In this document: in pieces, positions 21,741 to 32,197 of the stretch
How the letters are laid out: each line of letters opens with the position of its first letter
How positions within the stretch are numbered: position 1 is the first letter of the stretch
Assembly (NCBI GenBank): GCA_904066235.2
Contig: CAJFCV020000006.1
Location: 12,152,001 to 12,216,000 of the forward strand
Source: Bursaphelenchus xylophilus
Lineage: Eukaryota > Nematoda > Chromadorea > Rhabditida > Aphelenchoididae
Direction of reading: 5' to 3'
Length of the DNA stretch: 64,000 bases
Notes under the pieces: model-generated
What the model was told of the DNA's origin: nothing
The model's input: the letters and a program-made list of their open reading frames with translations, nothing else
Databases searched by the model: none
Translations under genes and position numbers: made by a program

Positions 21741-23128
21741 ATGAAATCACTTTTTTTCGCCGTTTTATTGCTGATTATTGACCAAACTTTTGCCGGATTT
21801 TGTGCCACCGACGGTGGGTGTCAACAGGATTGTAATCGAGATGGATACATGAGGGGCGAGTGCCGATTCCCGGAGTGTGTTTGTAGCGAAAAATGGGTCA
21901 AAGGACTGTTGCCGGGTGAGAATTTTTTAAAGAATATTCAGGTTTTGATGAAGCATAGCAAAAATTAAGGACAATGTTGTAATGACAGGATTTTTTCAGA
22001 GTCAAAACTTTTTTGATTTGATGAAATTGGTGATAAATTAAGATCGGAATCTTGATTTATTTTTTCACATGAGAAATCGTTTGCAATTTGATGAAACTTG
22101 GCATAAATTAAGAATGGTATTTTCTAAGATGTATCCGAGATTTTTAACTTGCGTTTTGCAGGAACCACAGAGATTTTCAGGCCGAAAAATTCAAAAAATT
22201 TTGATTTTTCAGACATTCTTTCAAAAATGATAGTAATTTTTTATTCAGAAAAGTGCAAAGAGATCAAAATTTTTGAACTTTTCGGCCTGAAAATGTCCAT
22301 GGTTTCTGCAAAACGCGAGTTAAAAAGTATCGGATGGATCTTACAAGGAAAGTGCTTCTATGGGGTATGGAGTTACAGTTACAGGTCGAGTCATATATCA
22401 AAAAATTTGCAAAATTTTTCTGATTCATATGTAAAAATTAGCTGCCTAATTTTGGTTTGTAAGTGTGAAAAAACCATCGGAACTTTTCTCGAAACACCAC
22501 GCAAATGCCTTTTTGACCAAGTTTTTACCAATTCAAAACCTTTTTTTTGAGTTAAAGTAAACTCTGGTATCTTGACAAGTCTTAAAATATCAAATTTAAT
22601 TTATACTACACCTTAATTAGTAGTTCCAATGTAAAAAAGGCGCATTTTCATGGTGTTACGAGAAAAGTTCTGAGGATTTTTTCACCCTTACAAACCAAAA
22701 TTAAGCAGCTAATTTTTGCATATTCTGAATCAGAAAAGTTTCGCGAATTTTTTGATATATGACTCGACCTGTAACTCCATACCCCATAGAAGTATACTTT
22801 CCTCGTTAGAAAATTCCATTCTTATTCCAATTTATGCCAAGTTTCAAATTACAAACGATTTCTGATGTGAAAAAAATAAATCAAGATTCCAATCTTAATT
22901 TATCACCAATTTCACGTCAATCAAAATAGTTTTGACTGTAATTTAGAGCGAACCCTCGGCGCTTGTGTCCCGATTGGAAATTCGTGTGAAGCCGACTGCA
23001 AAGATGTTGGATATCAGAACGGAAAATGCCAAGGATTCAGGTGTCGATGTGCTCAGCCTGATGTTTTGAGTGCCTTTGCCAAGCTGGCGACTGGATTTTT
23101 GAACAATGGCGCTCAGCAGAGAAATTAA
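21741..23128 (+). CDS. Secreted two-domain defensin-like peptide (CS-alpha-beta)
   Basis: Exon 1 (21,741-21,915) encodes a signal peptide (MKSLFFAVLLLIIDQTFA, about 18 residues) plus one six-cysteine domain with spacing C-x5-C-x3-C-x9-C-x4-C-x-C. Exon 2 (22,947-23,128) encodes a second domain, C-x6-C-x3-C-x9-C-x4-C-x-C, followed by a 28-residue tail. The predicted protein has 118 residues. The C...C-x3-C...G-x-C...C-x-C layout is that of invertebrate defensins and related CS-alpha-beta peptides, which usually act outside the cell against microbes. Antimicrobial activity is inferred from the fold. The intron cleanly separates the two domains, suggesting exon duplication. It is about 1 kb long because of a nested palindromic insertion. 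The gene converges on a single-domain relative 205 bp downstream. Confidence 0.85.
22015..22940. mobile_element. Nested palindromic elements in the defensin intron
   Basis: The outer arms (about 22,015-22,140 and 22,806-22,938) share GATAAATTAAGATYGGAATC and TTTGATGAAACTTGGCATAA with their complements on the far side. Inside sits a copy of the hairpin MITE of 12,774 (22,342-22,804, beginning AAAGTGCTTCTATGGGGTAT). The whole intron is therefore one palindrome inserted into another. Confidence 0.75.
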
Positions 23129-23332
23129 TTTTTTTTGGAAATAAAATATTTTGTTTAATTTTCGAAGATTAAAAATACCATAAGTTCCAAAAAATCTCGA
23201 AAAAACGTTTATTTCAATCCATTAAAAAATCTTTAAAAAATTGGTCAGCGAAAATTAGAAACTTAGAACTTTCTAGAGAATTTTTACAATTTCGGTAGGT
23301 AGTCAGAGGAGTATTATTTGGGATTGAAGAAT

Positions 23333-24118
23333 TTAGTCGCGACAGTCGCAGAAGACGAGTTTGCACTCTCCACCGAGCAAGTAGCCGTCCAAGACGCACT
23401 TCTTGAAGCATTCGGCGTCTTCGGTACAGAAGCCGGCGGCGTCAGCGACTGAAAATATTTTCGATTATGGCTGTTTAAAATACGGAATGAGAAATTCTTT
23501 TTTTGAACTTTGAATTTTTTATTTCAAAAAAAAATTCGCTCGGATTTTGCAGGAAAGTTGGCAAAAAATAAAAATTAAAAAGCGTTTTCTAAGACTTCTT
23601 CCATATTTTTAGCCGGCGCTTTGTAAGAATTTCACGTTGAAAAATACAAAAATTTGAGTTTTTTTGGAATTTTTGAAATAAAAATATAAAAAATTTTTTC
23701 TGCCGAAAAATTTTGTTTAAAATCTTGAAAAATTTCCCTTGTATATAGGCAAAACTGGTATGGAAAAATTTTAAAAAGCCTTATTTTGGACGCTTTTGTT
23801 GTATAAAGACCATAACCACAATTAAAACCGCGGTTTCTGCCTTGAAGGGAACACTTGACACATCTGTTTGTCGGGAAAATAATGAGCACTCTGTCGCATC
23901 GCCGTCGAAAAAATGAGTTGTCTTGCGGCAAAATCAAATTGATTTTCACTTCAGCGACATTGTGCTCACTATTTTCCCGACAAACTGATACTTGGGTCAA
24001 GTGTTCCTCGTCTGCCAGTACGTTACTTTTGAAAGTAGTTTTAGATATTGTCGAACTTACATTGCATGACAGCAGCGATGAGGAGGACGACCAATAAGCA
24101 GAGGTTGAGGAATTGCAT
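23333..24118 (-). CDS. Secreted single-domain defensin-like peptide
   Basis: Exon 1 (24,061-24,118) encodes MQFLNLCLLVVLLIAAVMQ, a signal peptide, and stops at a GTAAGT donor. Exon 2 (23,333-23,448), after a TTTTCAG acceptor, reads FADAAGFCTEDAECFKKCVL... to CRD-stop. The 57-residue product has six cysteines spaced C-x5-C-x3-C-x9-C-x4-C-x-C, exactly as in the first domain of the convergent neighbour, and almost nothing beyond the domain. It probably acts as a secreted antimicrobial peptide, an inference from fold and signal peptide. The intron carries a TATCAGTCTGTCGGG-type MITE. Upstream near 24,280-24,300 a TTTATAGG sequence and a TGATAA GATA-type site lie on the coding strand. Confidence 0.85.
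23861..23990. mobile_element. TATCAGTCTGTCGGG-type MITE in defensin intron
   Basis: The ends ATCTGTTTGTCGGGAAAATA and ATTTTCCCGACAAACTGATA are inverted repeats. The middle repeats GTCGC and GGCAAAATCAAATTGATTTT, itself a small palindrome. Members of this family recur at 24,571, 39,095, 39,419, 43,201, 60,871 and 61,775. Confidence 0.8.
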
Positions 24119-24570
24119 GATTAATTTAGGCTGAAACTCAAAATTAAAACTGAAATATTAACCACGACAATTTACCGCGATAGCTAATAAGAAAGTAAAT
24201 AAGAAAGGTAAATTTTCAAATGCCTTCCGTCGCACTCAGCCAAGATTCGAATGAGTTTTTTGTTTACTTTTTTCCCTGAAGCCTATAAAATGTTATCAGC
24301 GCTTTCGTAACGGACATATCAGCGGGCAAAGTTTCGCAGTAAACAAACGAAAAGTTGCTGATAACTGATTTCGATAAAATCTAATCGCGTCCTCACCCTT
24401 ATGACCGAAATTAAAAGTCCAAATGACGGCCCACTCAAATAAAAAACGCGAAAAATAAGAGAATAGTAATGAAATACGAACAACAAAGATGTTGATCGCT
24501 TAGTCATAGATGTTTGGTGCTCGAAAAAATGTGCCGAAAGGACATGGGGGGTTTCTGTAATATGTACTAT

Positions 24571-24846
24571 GAGTCTGTCGGGAAAATAATGAGCACAATG
24601 TCGCTGAGCCAATCGTGTCGCTGAAGTGAAAAGCGATTTGATTTTGTTGCGACACAATTCATTTATGCGATTTTCGAGGCGACAGAGCGCTCATTTTCCG
24701 TCTGTCGGGAAATAATGAGCACTGTCGCATTGAAAATCGCATCGCCGTCGAGAAAATGAATTGTGTCGCGACAAAATCAAATTGATTTTCAGTTCAGCGA
24801 CGGGATCGACTCAGCGACATTGTGCTCATTATTTTCCCGACAGACG
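24571..24846. mobile_element. Two abutting copies of the TATCAGTCTGTCGGG MITE family
   Basis: The sequence GTCTGTCGGGAAAATAATGAGC occurs at about 24,574 and again at about 24,704. The right end ATTATTTTCCCGACAGACGG closes at 24,846. Internal GCGACAAAATCAAATTGATTTTC matches the copy in the neighbouring defensin intron. Confidence 0.75.
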
Positions 24847-24847
24847 G

Positions 24848-25012
24848 GTAGTATGTTCGCAAAGTCGTTGGAGTGATTTCGGCGACATGCACTGGGCGAA
24901 AAGAAAGGTTCGTTTTGAACTGTGCAATTTGTTGCTGTCGCTCGAACCCTGACTTTTTCTGCACAGTGCATGTCGCAGAAATCACTCCAGCTACTTTACG
25001 AAGGGACTAGTA
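24848..25012. repeat. ~160-bp inverted repeat
   Basis: TAGTATGTTCGCAAAGTCGT...GACATGCACTG is complementary to CAGTGCATGTCGCAGAAATC...TTACGAAGGGACTA with scattered mismatches. Related ends, ACTAGCCCGTTCGCAAAGTC, occur in tubulin intron 5 near 57,823 and in its mirror near 45,056. Confidence 0.65.
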
Positions 25013-25230
25013 GATAAAGATTTTAATAATGGGATCATAAGACGCGAAAAAATCGGGCTTTCTCCTGACTGTCTCTCCAAATTCCCCGTAGTTTCTGGTT
25101 GGCAAAGATAGATGAATATCGCGGGTACCTCTGTAAATTGAGAGCTACAATTTGCAGGGATTGATCTATAGCTCAGGCGGAACGAACACACAAGATTTCA
25201 TCAAAATCGACCAACTGCGCCTCCAGCAAT

Positions 25231-25566
25231 TTGCCGGTAAAGTTGACCGTCTTCCTCCGAAACCCCTCTAAACCAATATTCGTTGAAAAACAGATGTCCT
25301 ACGAGGTATATAAGCCCTACTGGCCGTGTAAGCTAGCCTACAGACCAGCTCGCACACCTCAGACATTCTACTTTACCGAGCCATGGCATCATCTTTTCGC
25401 AAAACTCGAAACAAAACAAAAGAACGAAGCTCCTCGAATCCGCCGACTTTCAAACAAAGCGCCGGCCGAATTGGCCCGAAAAAAGCGGGCCCGTCAGTTG
25501 TTCCAAACAACTGGCCATAAATTTCCGTGGCCCCACGGGCGCCGCACAAAACGTGACTATAAATAA
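25231..25566 (+). CDS. Unidentified open frame, possibly not a gene
   Basis: The 111-codon frame encodes a basic peptide (KKRARQLFQ, GRRTKRDYK near the end) without a domain I recognise. GC content is higher than in the flanks, and a TATAAATA sequence follows immediately at 25,558. It lacks splice signals and paralogues in the window. It may be chance, or the decayed remains of an element. Confidence 0.2.
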   Translation: MPVKLTVFLRNPSKPIFVEKQMSYEVYKPYWPCKLAYRPARTPQTFYFTEPWHHLFAKLETKQKNEAPRIRRLSNKAPAELARKKRARQLFQTTGHKFPWPHGRRTKRDYK

Positions 25567-26053
25567 CCGACGCAATCAATGTTTATCTCCACCCGAAAAT
25601 CTTGTTATAAACAAATGTTCGGGGCCCCCGTCCCATTTCGACATGCCATTTTTTGGAGTTACAAACATCCGAAACAAAAATTTTGATGTTTATGGGAGTG
25701 TTTATTTGTCGTACAGTATAAGAGCGAAAATACAAAAAAAATTTTTTTTGAACATTATTTTTGGTTGTAAACAATAATTGTGGGGGAAAACGGATAAAAA
25801 TCGCAAAAAATATCGGTTGAAATTTTTGCCTTTGGTGCGGAGATCAACAATAAAAATGTTTAAAGAAAAAAAGAGTAAATATTTAAAATTTTTAGCTTAT
25901 GCTTTGCTGAAAATTTTGAGATTTTTAGATAAAAAATCCCAAAAATTAAAAAAATTTTTTTTTGAAAAAAAAAAAATTTTTTTTTTTAATTTTTGACTTA
26001 ACAATGAGCGAAACGACTGAGACATCCAAGCCCTGCGGTCCCAAAAAAGGGCC

Positions 26054-26242
26054 TCAGCGCAGGTAACGGCCCCGCTCCAAGAACAGATCCACCAACTGAC
26101 CACCCCGTGGCGGAACGAAGAAGAAAGGCATCGTCAAAATTTGGTCAGGCTTGAGGAAGAACAGACCCAAAATGATCATTCCAATCAGCCGAATGGATGA
26201 AAAATTAAATTTTGGTCTGGAATTTCTTGATTGTCTCAACAC
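26054..26242 (-). CDS. Possible small membrane protein, last exon
   Basis: The frame carries one clear hydrophobic segment (IRLIGMIILGLFFL) followed by a conserved-looking tail, KPDQILTMPFFFVPPRGGQL then a charged end LERGRYLR-stop at 26,054. An acceptor-like AAATTCCAG lies at about 26,220, so this may be the terminal exon of a two-exon gene starting near 26,260 or further right. I do not recognise the family. GC content is higher than in the flanks, which supports coding. Confidence 0.35.
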   Translation of the reverse strand: MLRQSRNSRPKFNFSSIRLIGMIILGLFFLKPDQILTMPFFFVPPRGGQLVDLFLERGRYLR

Positions 26243-26362
26243 TCATCGCCCCTTGACTCTTCATCACCTTCGCCCGGTGATGATGAGACAAAAATGCAAA
26301 GGCCTGAGTGAGCACAAATCATTTTCTTCCAGCCTCAATCGTCGATGATTGTGATTATGAGG

Positions 26363-26405
26363 TGTCCTAGGGCCGGGCCCAACCTCCCTTGGCCCGGCCC
26401 TAGGA
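26363..26405. repeat. GC-rich perfect hairpin
   Basis: TCCTAGGGCCGGGCC and GGCCCGGCCCTAGGA are exact complements separated by an 11-base loop. It is unlike its AT-rich surroundings. The GGCCCGG core resembles the runs in tubulin intron 5 near 58,090 and 58,385. Confidence 0.8.
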
Positions 26406-26409
26406 CATA

Positions 26410-26600
26410 TACAGGACGGACCGGATCCAGTGGCAAAAAACGTCCATTTTGCATCCCGGAAGGGACCAAAACGTCTCCAAACCGTTCCCTTCTCTAAGCT
26501 AAAAAACTCCGTTTTGAAAAGCGCGCCCATTCCTTCAAGGCGGGCTTTTCAAAGCGGAGTTTTTTTAGCTTAGAGAAGGGAATGGTTTGGAGACGTTTTT
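26410..26600. mobile_element. MITE-like element with ~60-bp inverted repeat
   Basis: GTCTCCAAACCGTTCCCTTC...AAACTCCGTTTTGAAAAGCG and its complement CTTTTCAAAGCGGAGTTTTT...ATGGTTTGGAGACG flank a 15-base centre. The left edge CGGACCGGATCCAGTGGCAA is shared with the elements at 49,523-50,006 and 52,870-53,352. Confidence 0.7.
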
Positions 26601-26609
26601 TGCCATGTA

Positions 26610-27170
26610 TGATCCCGCCCATATATGCTAAAATATTTATAAACCCATGCATCGAAAACTCCAAAATTACCTGTTTTTTCTCATTGTTTACCTTGATTTT
26701 TATTAAAAACAGCATTCCAGTCCAGAAAAACCAATTATTTTATATTATACTAGGTTCACATGTACATTTACGGGAAAATAACGCAGCTAATGAGTTTATT
26801 ATGTTTAGAAATTAGATTTTCAGTAAGATTAGGGTGCACTGGGTTCGAAATAAGGCCATTTCCCACATTTTCGGATAGAAAAATTTCAAAAATTCAAATT
26901 TCCCGCCAATTTTGGCATTCTGTTTAAATGCCAGTAAAATGACAACTATGCAAAATTAGAAGATTAGGACCCTTTTATTGGTCTTTTTAGCCCATATAGA
27001 TACGAAATTTTGCCAAAATTGGGATAAAATTATATTATCCATGACAACTTTTGATCAAATTTATTTTTGCTCCAACCACTATTCAAACTGGTCCCTCTCA
27101 TTGAAAAAAGCTGTTAGTAGACATATTTATATACAGATATACAAGTATAATACAAATTTCGGCCAAAAAA
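26610..27170. other. 3' flank of the BORCS8-like gene, no gene seen
   Basis: Only dispersed motifs are visible, including TATATTATACTAGG near 26,739 and ATTATATTATCCATGAC near 27,028. Confidence 0.5.
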
Positions 27171-27640
27171 TTATTGCTCTTTGGCTTCCGTAGCTCTGGA
27201 ATTTTCATAATTTAGTTGTTGTTTGTAAAACATGGCGTTCTTCAGGAGGTCGTGGACCCGATCGAAGGTCGCTGAGGCCACTTTCATTTGTTCTAGGGTT
27301 CTAAAAAATTAAAATAATAAAAATTTTTGATTGATGTCTAGTACAATATAAATTTTGGTCGAAAAATCACCAAAAAGTCAAGTTCTTACTCTTTGGACGA
27401 ATCCAGATCACAACATGAGCTCTGAATCGCCGCATTCGCGCGGAAATTCGAGTATTTTGCGTTAATTAGCGCCGGAGAAGCCTTGTGAATGTGCTCCTGG
27501 AGGCGATAGAGGGCCATTGAAGGGTCATGATCGGCCACATGGATGCTTTCGGAGATTTTTTCGGACACTAAATGATAAAATAACAAATTTCATAGCAACT
27601 CACATAGCTTTGAGCGGTAATTTACATCCTTATTCGCCAT
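27171..27640 (-). CDS. BORCS8: BORC complex subunit 8 (MEF2BNB-like)
   Basis: Exons 27,604-27,640, 27,390-27,567 and 27,171-27,300 join in phase to give 114 residues, close to the human protein. The signature is SMALYRLQEHIHKASPALIN, matching the conserved VALYRLQEHV region of BORCS8, followed by a helical C-terminus with MKVASATFDRVHDLLKNAMF. BORC sits on lysosomes and synaptic-vesicle precursors and recruits the small GTPase ARL8 to drive outward kinesin transport. The ATG is preceded six bases earlier by GATTTTTAG, a good trans-splice acceptor. The upstream gene MRPS27 ends only 216 bp away on the same strand, so the pair may be an operon. Confidence 0.85.
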
Positions 27641-27856
27641 TTTTTGCTAAAAATCGTCTAAAACAAGGTAAATTAATATAATAAAACAAAATTTTTTTGC
27701 CAAACCATAAAAAATAGATGTCAAAATAATCCTTGTGGCTAGTATAACCAATAAAAATCCATAATTTCTTCAACAAACTTCTTTATTGCCAATAACAACA
27801 CAAAAATTAACAAAAAACATCAAAAATTGCCTAAAATATCCGAAAACATCCTAAAA
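27641..27856 (-). promoter_or_regulatory. MRPS27-BORCS8 intercistronic region
   Basis: Reading along the minus strand, the region holds GGCAATAAAG (poly(A) signal) about 70 bases after the MRPS27 stop. It then holds TACCTTGTTTTAG and GATTTTTAG just before the BORCS8 ATG. Poly(A) signal, short gap and trans-splice acceptor are the usual layout inside nematode operons. Confidence 0.5.
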
Positions 27857-30800
27857 TCAATATTTTTTCGCGTGTTCGGCCATTTTCCGTTCGTCTCGGA
27901 CCTTGTCGAATATCGTGCGACCATACACTTCTTCGGTGAGGGCTTCGTCTTCGGCATCGAGCTTGAATTCGTGGAAAAGTCGGTCCATTTCCTTGGCCTT
28001 GTCCTCCCAGGACACTCGGTTGTCGAAGAAGTGCAGGAGCTGGATCTCCTCCTGCGCCAGACGTCTTTCATTTTCGATTTCCTTGAGTTGGAGTTGGAGA
28101 TCGAGGAGCTCCGCCTGGCCGTGGATTAACTCCTTTCGGCGGGCGGCCCATTTTTGGAAATCGGTTTTTTGCTGCGACGTCAGGGTTGATTCCAAATCTT
28201 TTTGCGTGGATTTAATATGTGATAGGATGAGGTCTGAGAAGGGCTTAGTGGATTCGGGGTTTGGAAGCAGGGCCTGGAAATAATTCGAAATTTTTCTTGA
28301 GATCCCCTAGTATAATATAAAGGTGAATAACTCAAAAACTAGACCTTTTATGGAACCAAAACTTCTTGTAAAAGGTAAAATACGAGTGGAAAAATCCATC
28401 CACAAACTCTAAATACAATTTTTAACAAAATCCCTGGCAAAATCGACCATTAAAACAGAATGCCAAAAAAGGCGGGAATTCAAATTTTCAAAATCCAAAA
28501 GCTCTAAAATTCGTCTCGTTGTGTTATAAACATCATGAGACTTCCATATTCGCAATATAAAATTTCAAAAATTATATTATCCATGACCTATTATTCTTCC
28601 AAAGCAAAATTCCTACCTTTATTCCTTCCCATTCGCTCTCAGCTGGCTTTTCAGCCTTCTCCTCGCCTTCCTTCACCTCTGTCACTCCATTTTCCGCGGT
28701 ACCGACCAATTCTTCGACCAATTTTTTGGCCAAAACTACTGCTGAATCCTCCAATTTTTCTTTTTTCTCCAAAATTTTTTGCACTTTCGCTAGGTCCTTG
28801 TTCAATATGGCGGCGATAAGTTGAATGCTTGAGCTCCATTCTGGCTTAGAATGAGCGGAAAACCAGTCCAACGACTTGGCAACCAGCTCATTTTCCGTCG
28901 AGAGGTCAAAATGGCGGTCGTTGTAGTGGTTTCGGAGGTATGGGAAGCGGAAGGTAATCTGAAATTATGATTTTAATACTCCAAATAGTCCAAATATTTG
29001 CTAAATACTTCATTCAACCAGTATTGAGGGTTAAAAGAAACAAAAATTTACAAAAAACATCAAATTTATGCCTAAAATAAGGTAATTTTCCGTGATTTAA
29101 GCCAAAATTTTTTTGAAAACCCAAAAATTCAAAATGAAAATTACTGTGTAGACCTAATTACACTATTATCAATCAAAATCGATTCTAATAAAACCCATAA
29201 ATAACCTTATTTCACCTTAATTTACAAAAATATACCTAAAATAAGATAATTTTCCCAAATTTCATGCGAAATCCTTCAAATTTTTGCCGAATTTAGATAC
29301 CAGATCAAAGAACCACACCCTATTCTACTATCCGAAATGAATTATCATCCAAAAAGCCTCATCAACCACTTCTGTCATCAAAATTTCCTTTGCTATCTAC
29401 TACAATATGAATTTCTTACCTCTTCGTCCATATCCTCTCCTCCCTCGGTGGCCGCTTCTTTGTCACTGGCAATTTGGGCAAAAACTCTTTGATCCTTGGG
29501 CAGTTCGATGAATCTGAGGAGGCTGTAGACGGAGACGAGATTCAAAAGTTCGTTGTCGAACATTTCCTGTTGCATTACGAATGTGGCGACTTTGGCGGCT
29601 CCTAAAATTACCAAAACTTGTTATTAGAGCTAAAAAGTCTGTTTTGCCTCAACAAAAAAAATAAATCAATTAAAAAATATTTTTAAAAATTTCAAAAAAA
29701 TGGTAAGGGGGGACCAAGGGAAAATTTTTCAAAAATTGAAAATGCGAAAAATTTCAAAATCATAAAAAAATCAATACAATAAATTTTTAGGCTATTTACA
29801 CTCTATACATACCAAAATATTTAGTCATTTCACCAAGTTTCATCAAAATTTTACCTGGAATATTATCCTTCTCCAAGAGATGATCGATCAACAAACAGAA
29901 GGCGTGTTCGTCCGGGAAGACTCCGTAATTCACCTGAAAATAGGATAAACAGCATACAAATCAATGTTAAAATACGACGTGCCAGAATTTCAAAGCGCTA
30001 TATTACACTTGATATCTAAACCAACATTAAGTCATAACTAAGCCAAAACAAAAACTAAAATATAAATTTTAACGATGAAACTGGTAAAATACGGGGCTTT
30101 CACTAACTGTAAACTAAAAAATAAGGTTGGAGGTTTCTGAAAATTTATATTACACTTGATATCTAAATCAATATCAGGTCAAAAAATTAATCAAGAACAA
30201 TTCAAATTTCAATTTTTTTCTTCTAAAACAGTAAATTATGATCCATTACATCTTTTTATTCGCAAAAAACAGTTCTCAAAAATATTTTCCTCCATTATCT
30301 TACACTTGATATCTAAAAACAATATCAGCTCACAACAGCTGCAGAAATCCCTCAAATTTCTCATTCCAGCTCTCAAAAAATCCCATTTTTTTAACTCTAT
30401 CCTGCTACCCACAAAAAACCATAAATTTACCGGATCATCGAGGATTTTGAAGACTTCATCGAGCTGATCATACTTCAACAAGAATCTGATAACGCCATAC
30501 GACGTGGATGGCAAAGTATCACTGGTGTTGCTAGTGTGCCGCAGTTTGTAAACCAGCTCCATAACGTCCTCAACTTGATCTTGCTCATCTGCTATGCACA
30601 CCGCTGCGTCCACATCGATCGCACTGAAAATTGACGACAAAACTTCGGAAATTTCGAAAATTACTGTGAACTGATAGCTAAACTTTTACAGAGAACATCT
30701 AAAAATCATGTCATCTACTCTCTTCTTTCTATACAAACAGGTTTTAGATCATTCCAATCCAATTTTTGACCAAAAAATACAAAATTTCGTCTTGACGTCT

Positions 30801-31088
30801 AGTGCAATATCCGAAATCTCCAAAAACCTTGAAATTTCCTCAATTCCTTCATCCAATCGTATCTAAAATCCAAGAACAAATCAAAGAAAGCACTCACCTT
30901 GCTCGTCCATCTCCAGTAAACTTTTTTTGAACCGCTGAGATCCATTCGTAGGAGCCGCCCATTTGGAATTCGCCGAGCTGTGCGATCCGTTCATTCCATT
31001 CCTTTTCCAATTTAAATTCGGGACTGAGGATTCTGGAGATCGTGGACTTCGAAAATAGCCTGCGGGCCAGCAGGTTCGGCCTGAGCAT
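27857..31088 (-). CDS. mrps-27: Mitochondrial small-subunit ribosomal protein mS27
   Basis: Exons are 30,898-31,088, 30,431-30,623, 29,855-29,933, 29,420-29,601, 28,617-28,958 and 27,857-28,274, giving about 467 residues. The N-terminus MLRPNLLARRLFSKSTISRI is a typical mitochondrial presequence. The middle has helical pentatricopeptide-like stretches (YGVIRFLLKYDQLDEVFKIL; YGVFPDEHAFCLLIDHLLEK), and the end is a long Glu/Lys/Gln-rich coiled coil. This matches MRPS27, a PPR-type protein of the mitoribosomal small subunit. The ATG directly follows TTATTTCCAG, a trans-splice site. Oddity: exon 5 ends in phase 0, but exon 6's frame needs two carried bases. An extra T in the run at 28,260-28,263 would explain it. 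AATAAA at about 27,783-27,788 is the probable poly(A) signal. Confidence 0.87.
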
Positions 31089-32197
31089 CTGGAAATAAAA
31101 ACCCGAGTTTTGTTGTCTAAAATAATGTCAGATCACGAAAAATATCAAAAGCAAAAATCTCAAACTCTGAGTAAACCACAATTAGGCTATTCAAAAAGTA
31201 AAACCAAAATTTCAGCCAAATCGGACACAGTGACAACGACCTACATCAATTTTGATCCAAAACACCTAAAACAATATAAATTTTGGCCAAAAAAATGTGA
31301 AAAAGCTCAATTCGCTGGCTGCAAAACTAATTCAGAATTATAAAATGACATCAGAAAGCTATACCAATCCTTTTCACAGGCATTTCCATCGAAAAAATAT
31401 TCAAAAATAGCAAAAATTTGACAAAGCTGTTCAAAAATCTAAAACATCCCAAAAATAATCGGAATTCAACCGAATTCTTCCGTCCAACACTCTCAGTTAA
31501 TCGTTTATTATCTGTTATTATACAATTCAATTAAAGAGACATAATTACAACAACATGAAAAGGTAAAATTACTGCGTTCTTTTGGTGTTATCACATCGAT
31601 AATTTTGAAAGTATTTCGTGGGAGTTATTAATGCTTTATGAGTAAGTAAATGCGCGTTAAGACACATAGGAGCTTTTGTGAGAGGGGAAAGGCACTTTTT
31701 CTGGGGAAATGAAAGAAAATTTTATATTGTAGTAGATGGGAATTTGGTCAAAAAACATGGGAAAAATGGAATTTTCGAAAGGTAAAAAATATTTTTCTTC
31801 AAAGTAAGTAATTTCTCACCTATCTAAACAGTTTTAGCGAGAAAAACAAGAAATTTTTATATTACACTTGATACCTAAAGTAATATAAAAAAGTACCCCA
31901 AACTATCTGAAAATCGTACAAAACGTCTAAAATACCGTCTAATTGACGTTTTAATACTTCTTCCGTAAAATAAAACACCAAAATTGAACTTTTTCATCAA
32001 AAATTATCAATTTTAGGTAAAAACTTTCAAAAAACCTCAATTTTCACTTATCAAAATCTGAAAACTGCTCTCAAAATTTCGCAAATTCCTTATTCTTCCA
32101 TCTAAAGAACTTCTTTTCCCACTAATCATCCAAAAATTCCATATTTTCATCTAAAATAATATCAGACATCTAGTGTAATATCCAAAAATTCCATATT
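31089..32197. other. Gene-free interval between HINFP and MRPS27 genes
   Basis: No coding frame is supportable. Dispersed motifs are visible: CTAAAATAATGTCAG near 31,119, AACAATATAAATTTTGG near 31,272, TATATTGTAGTAGATGG near 31,721, ATATTACACTTGATACC near 31,859 and TCTAGTGTAATATCC near 32,169. Confidence 0.5.
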
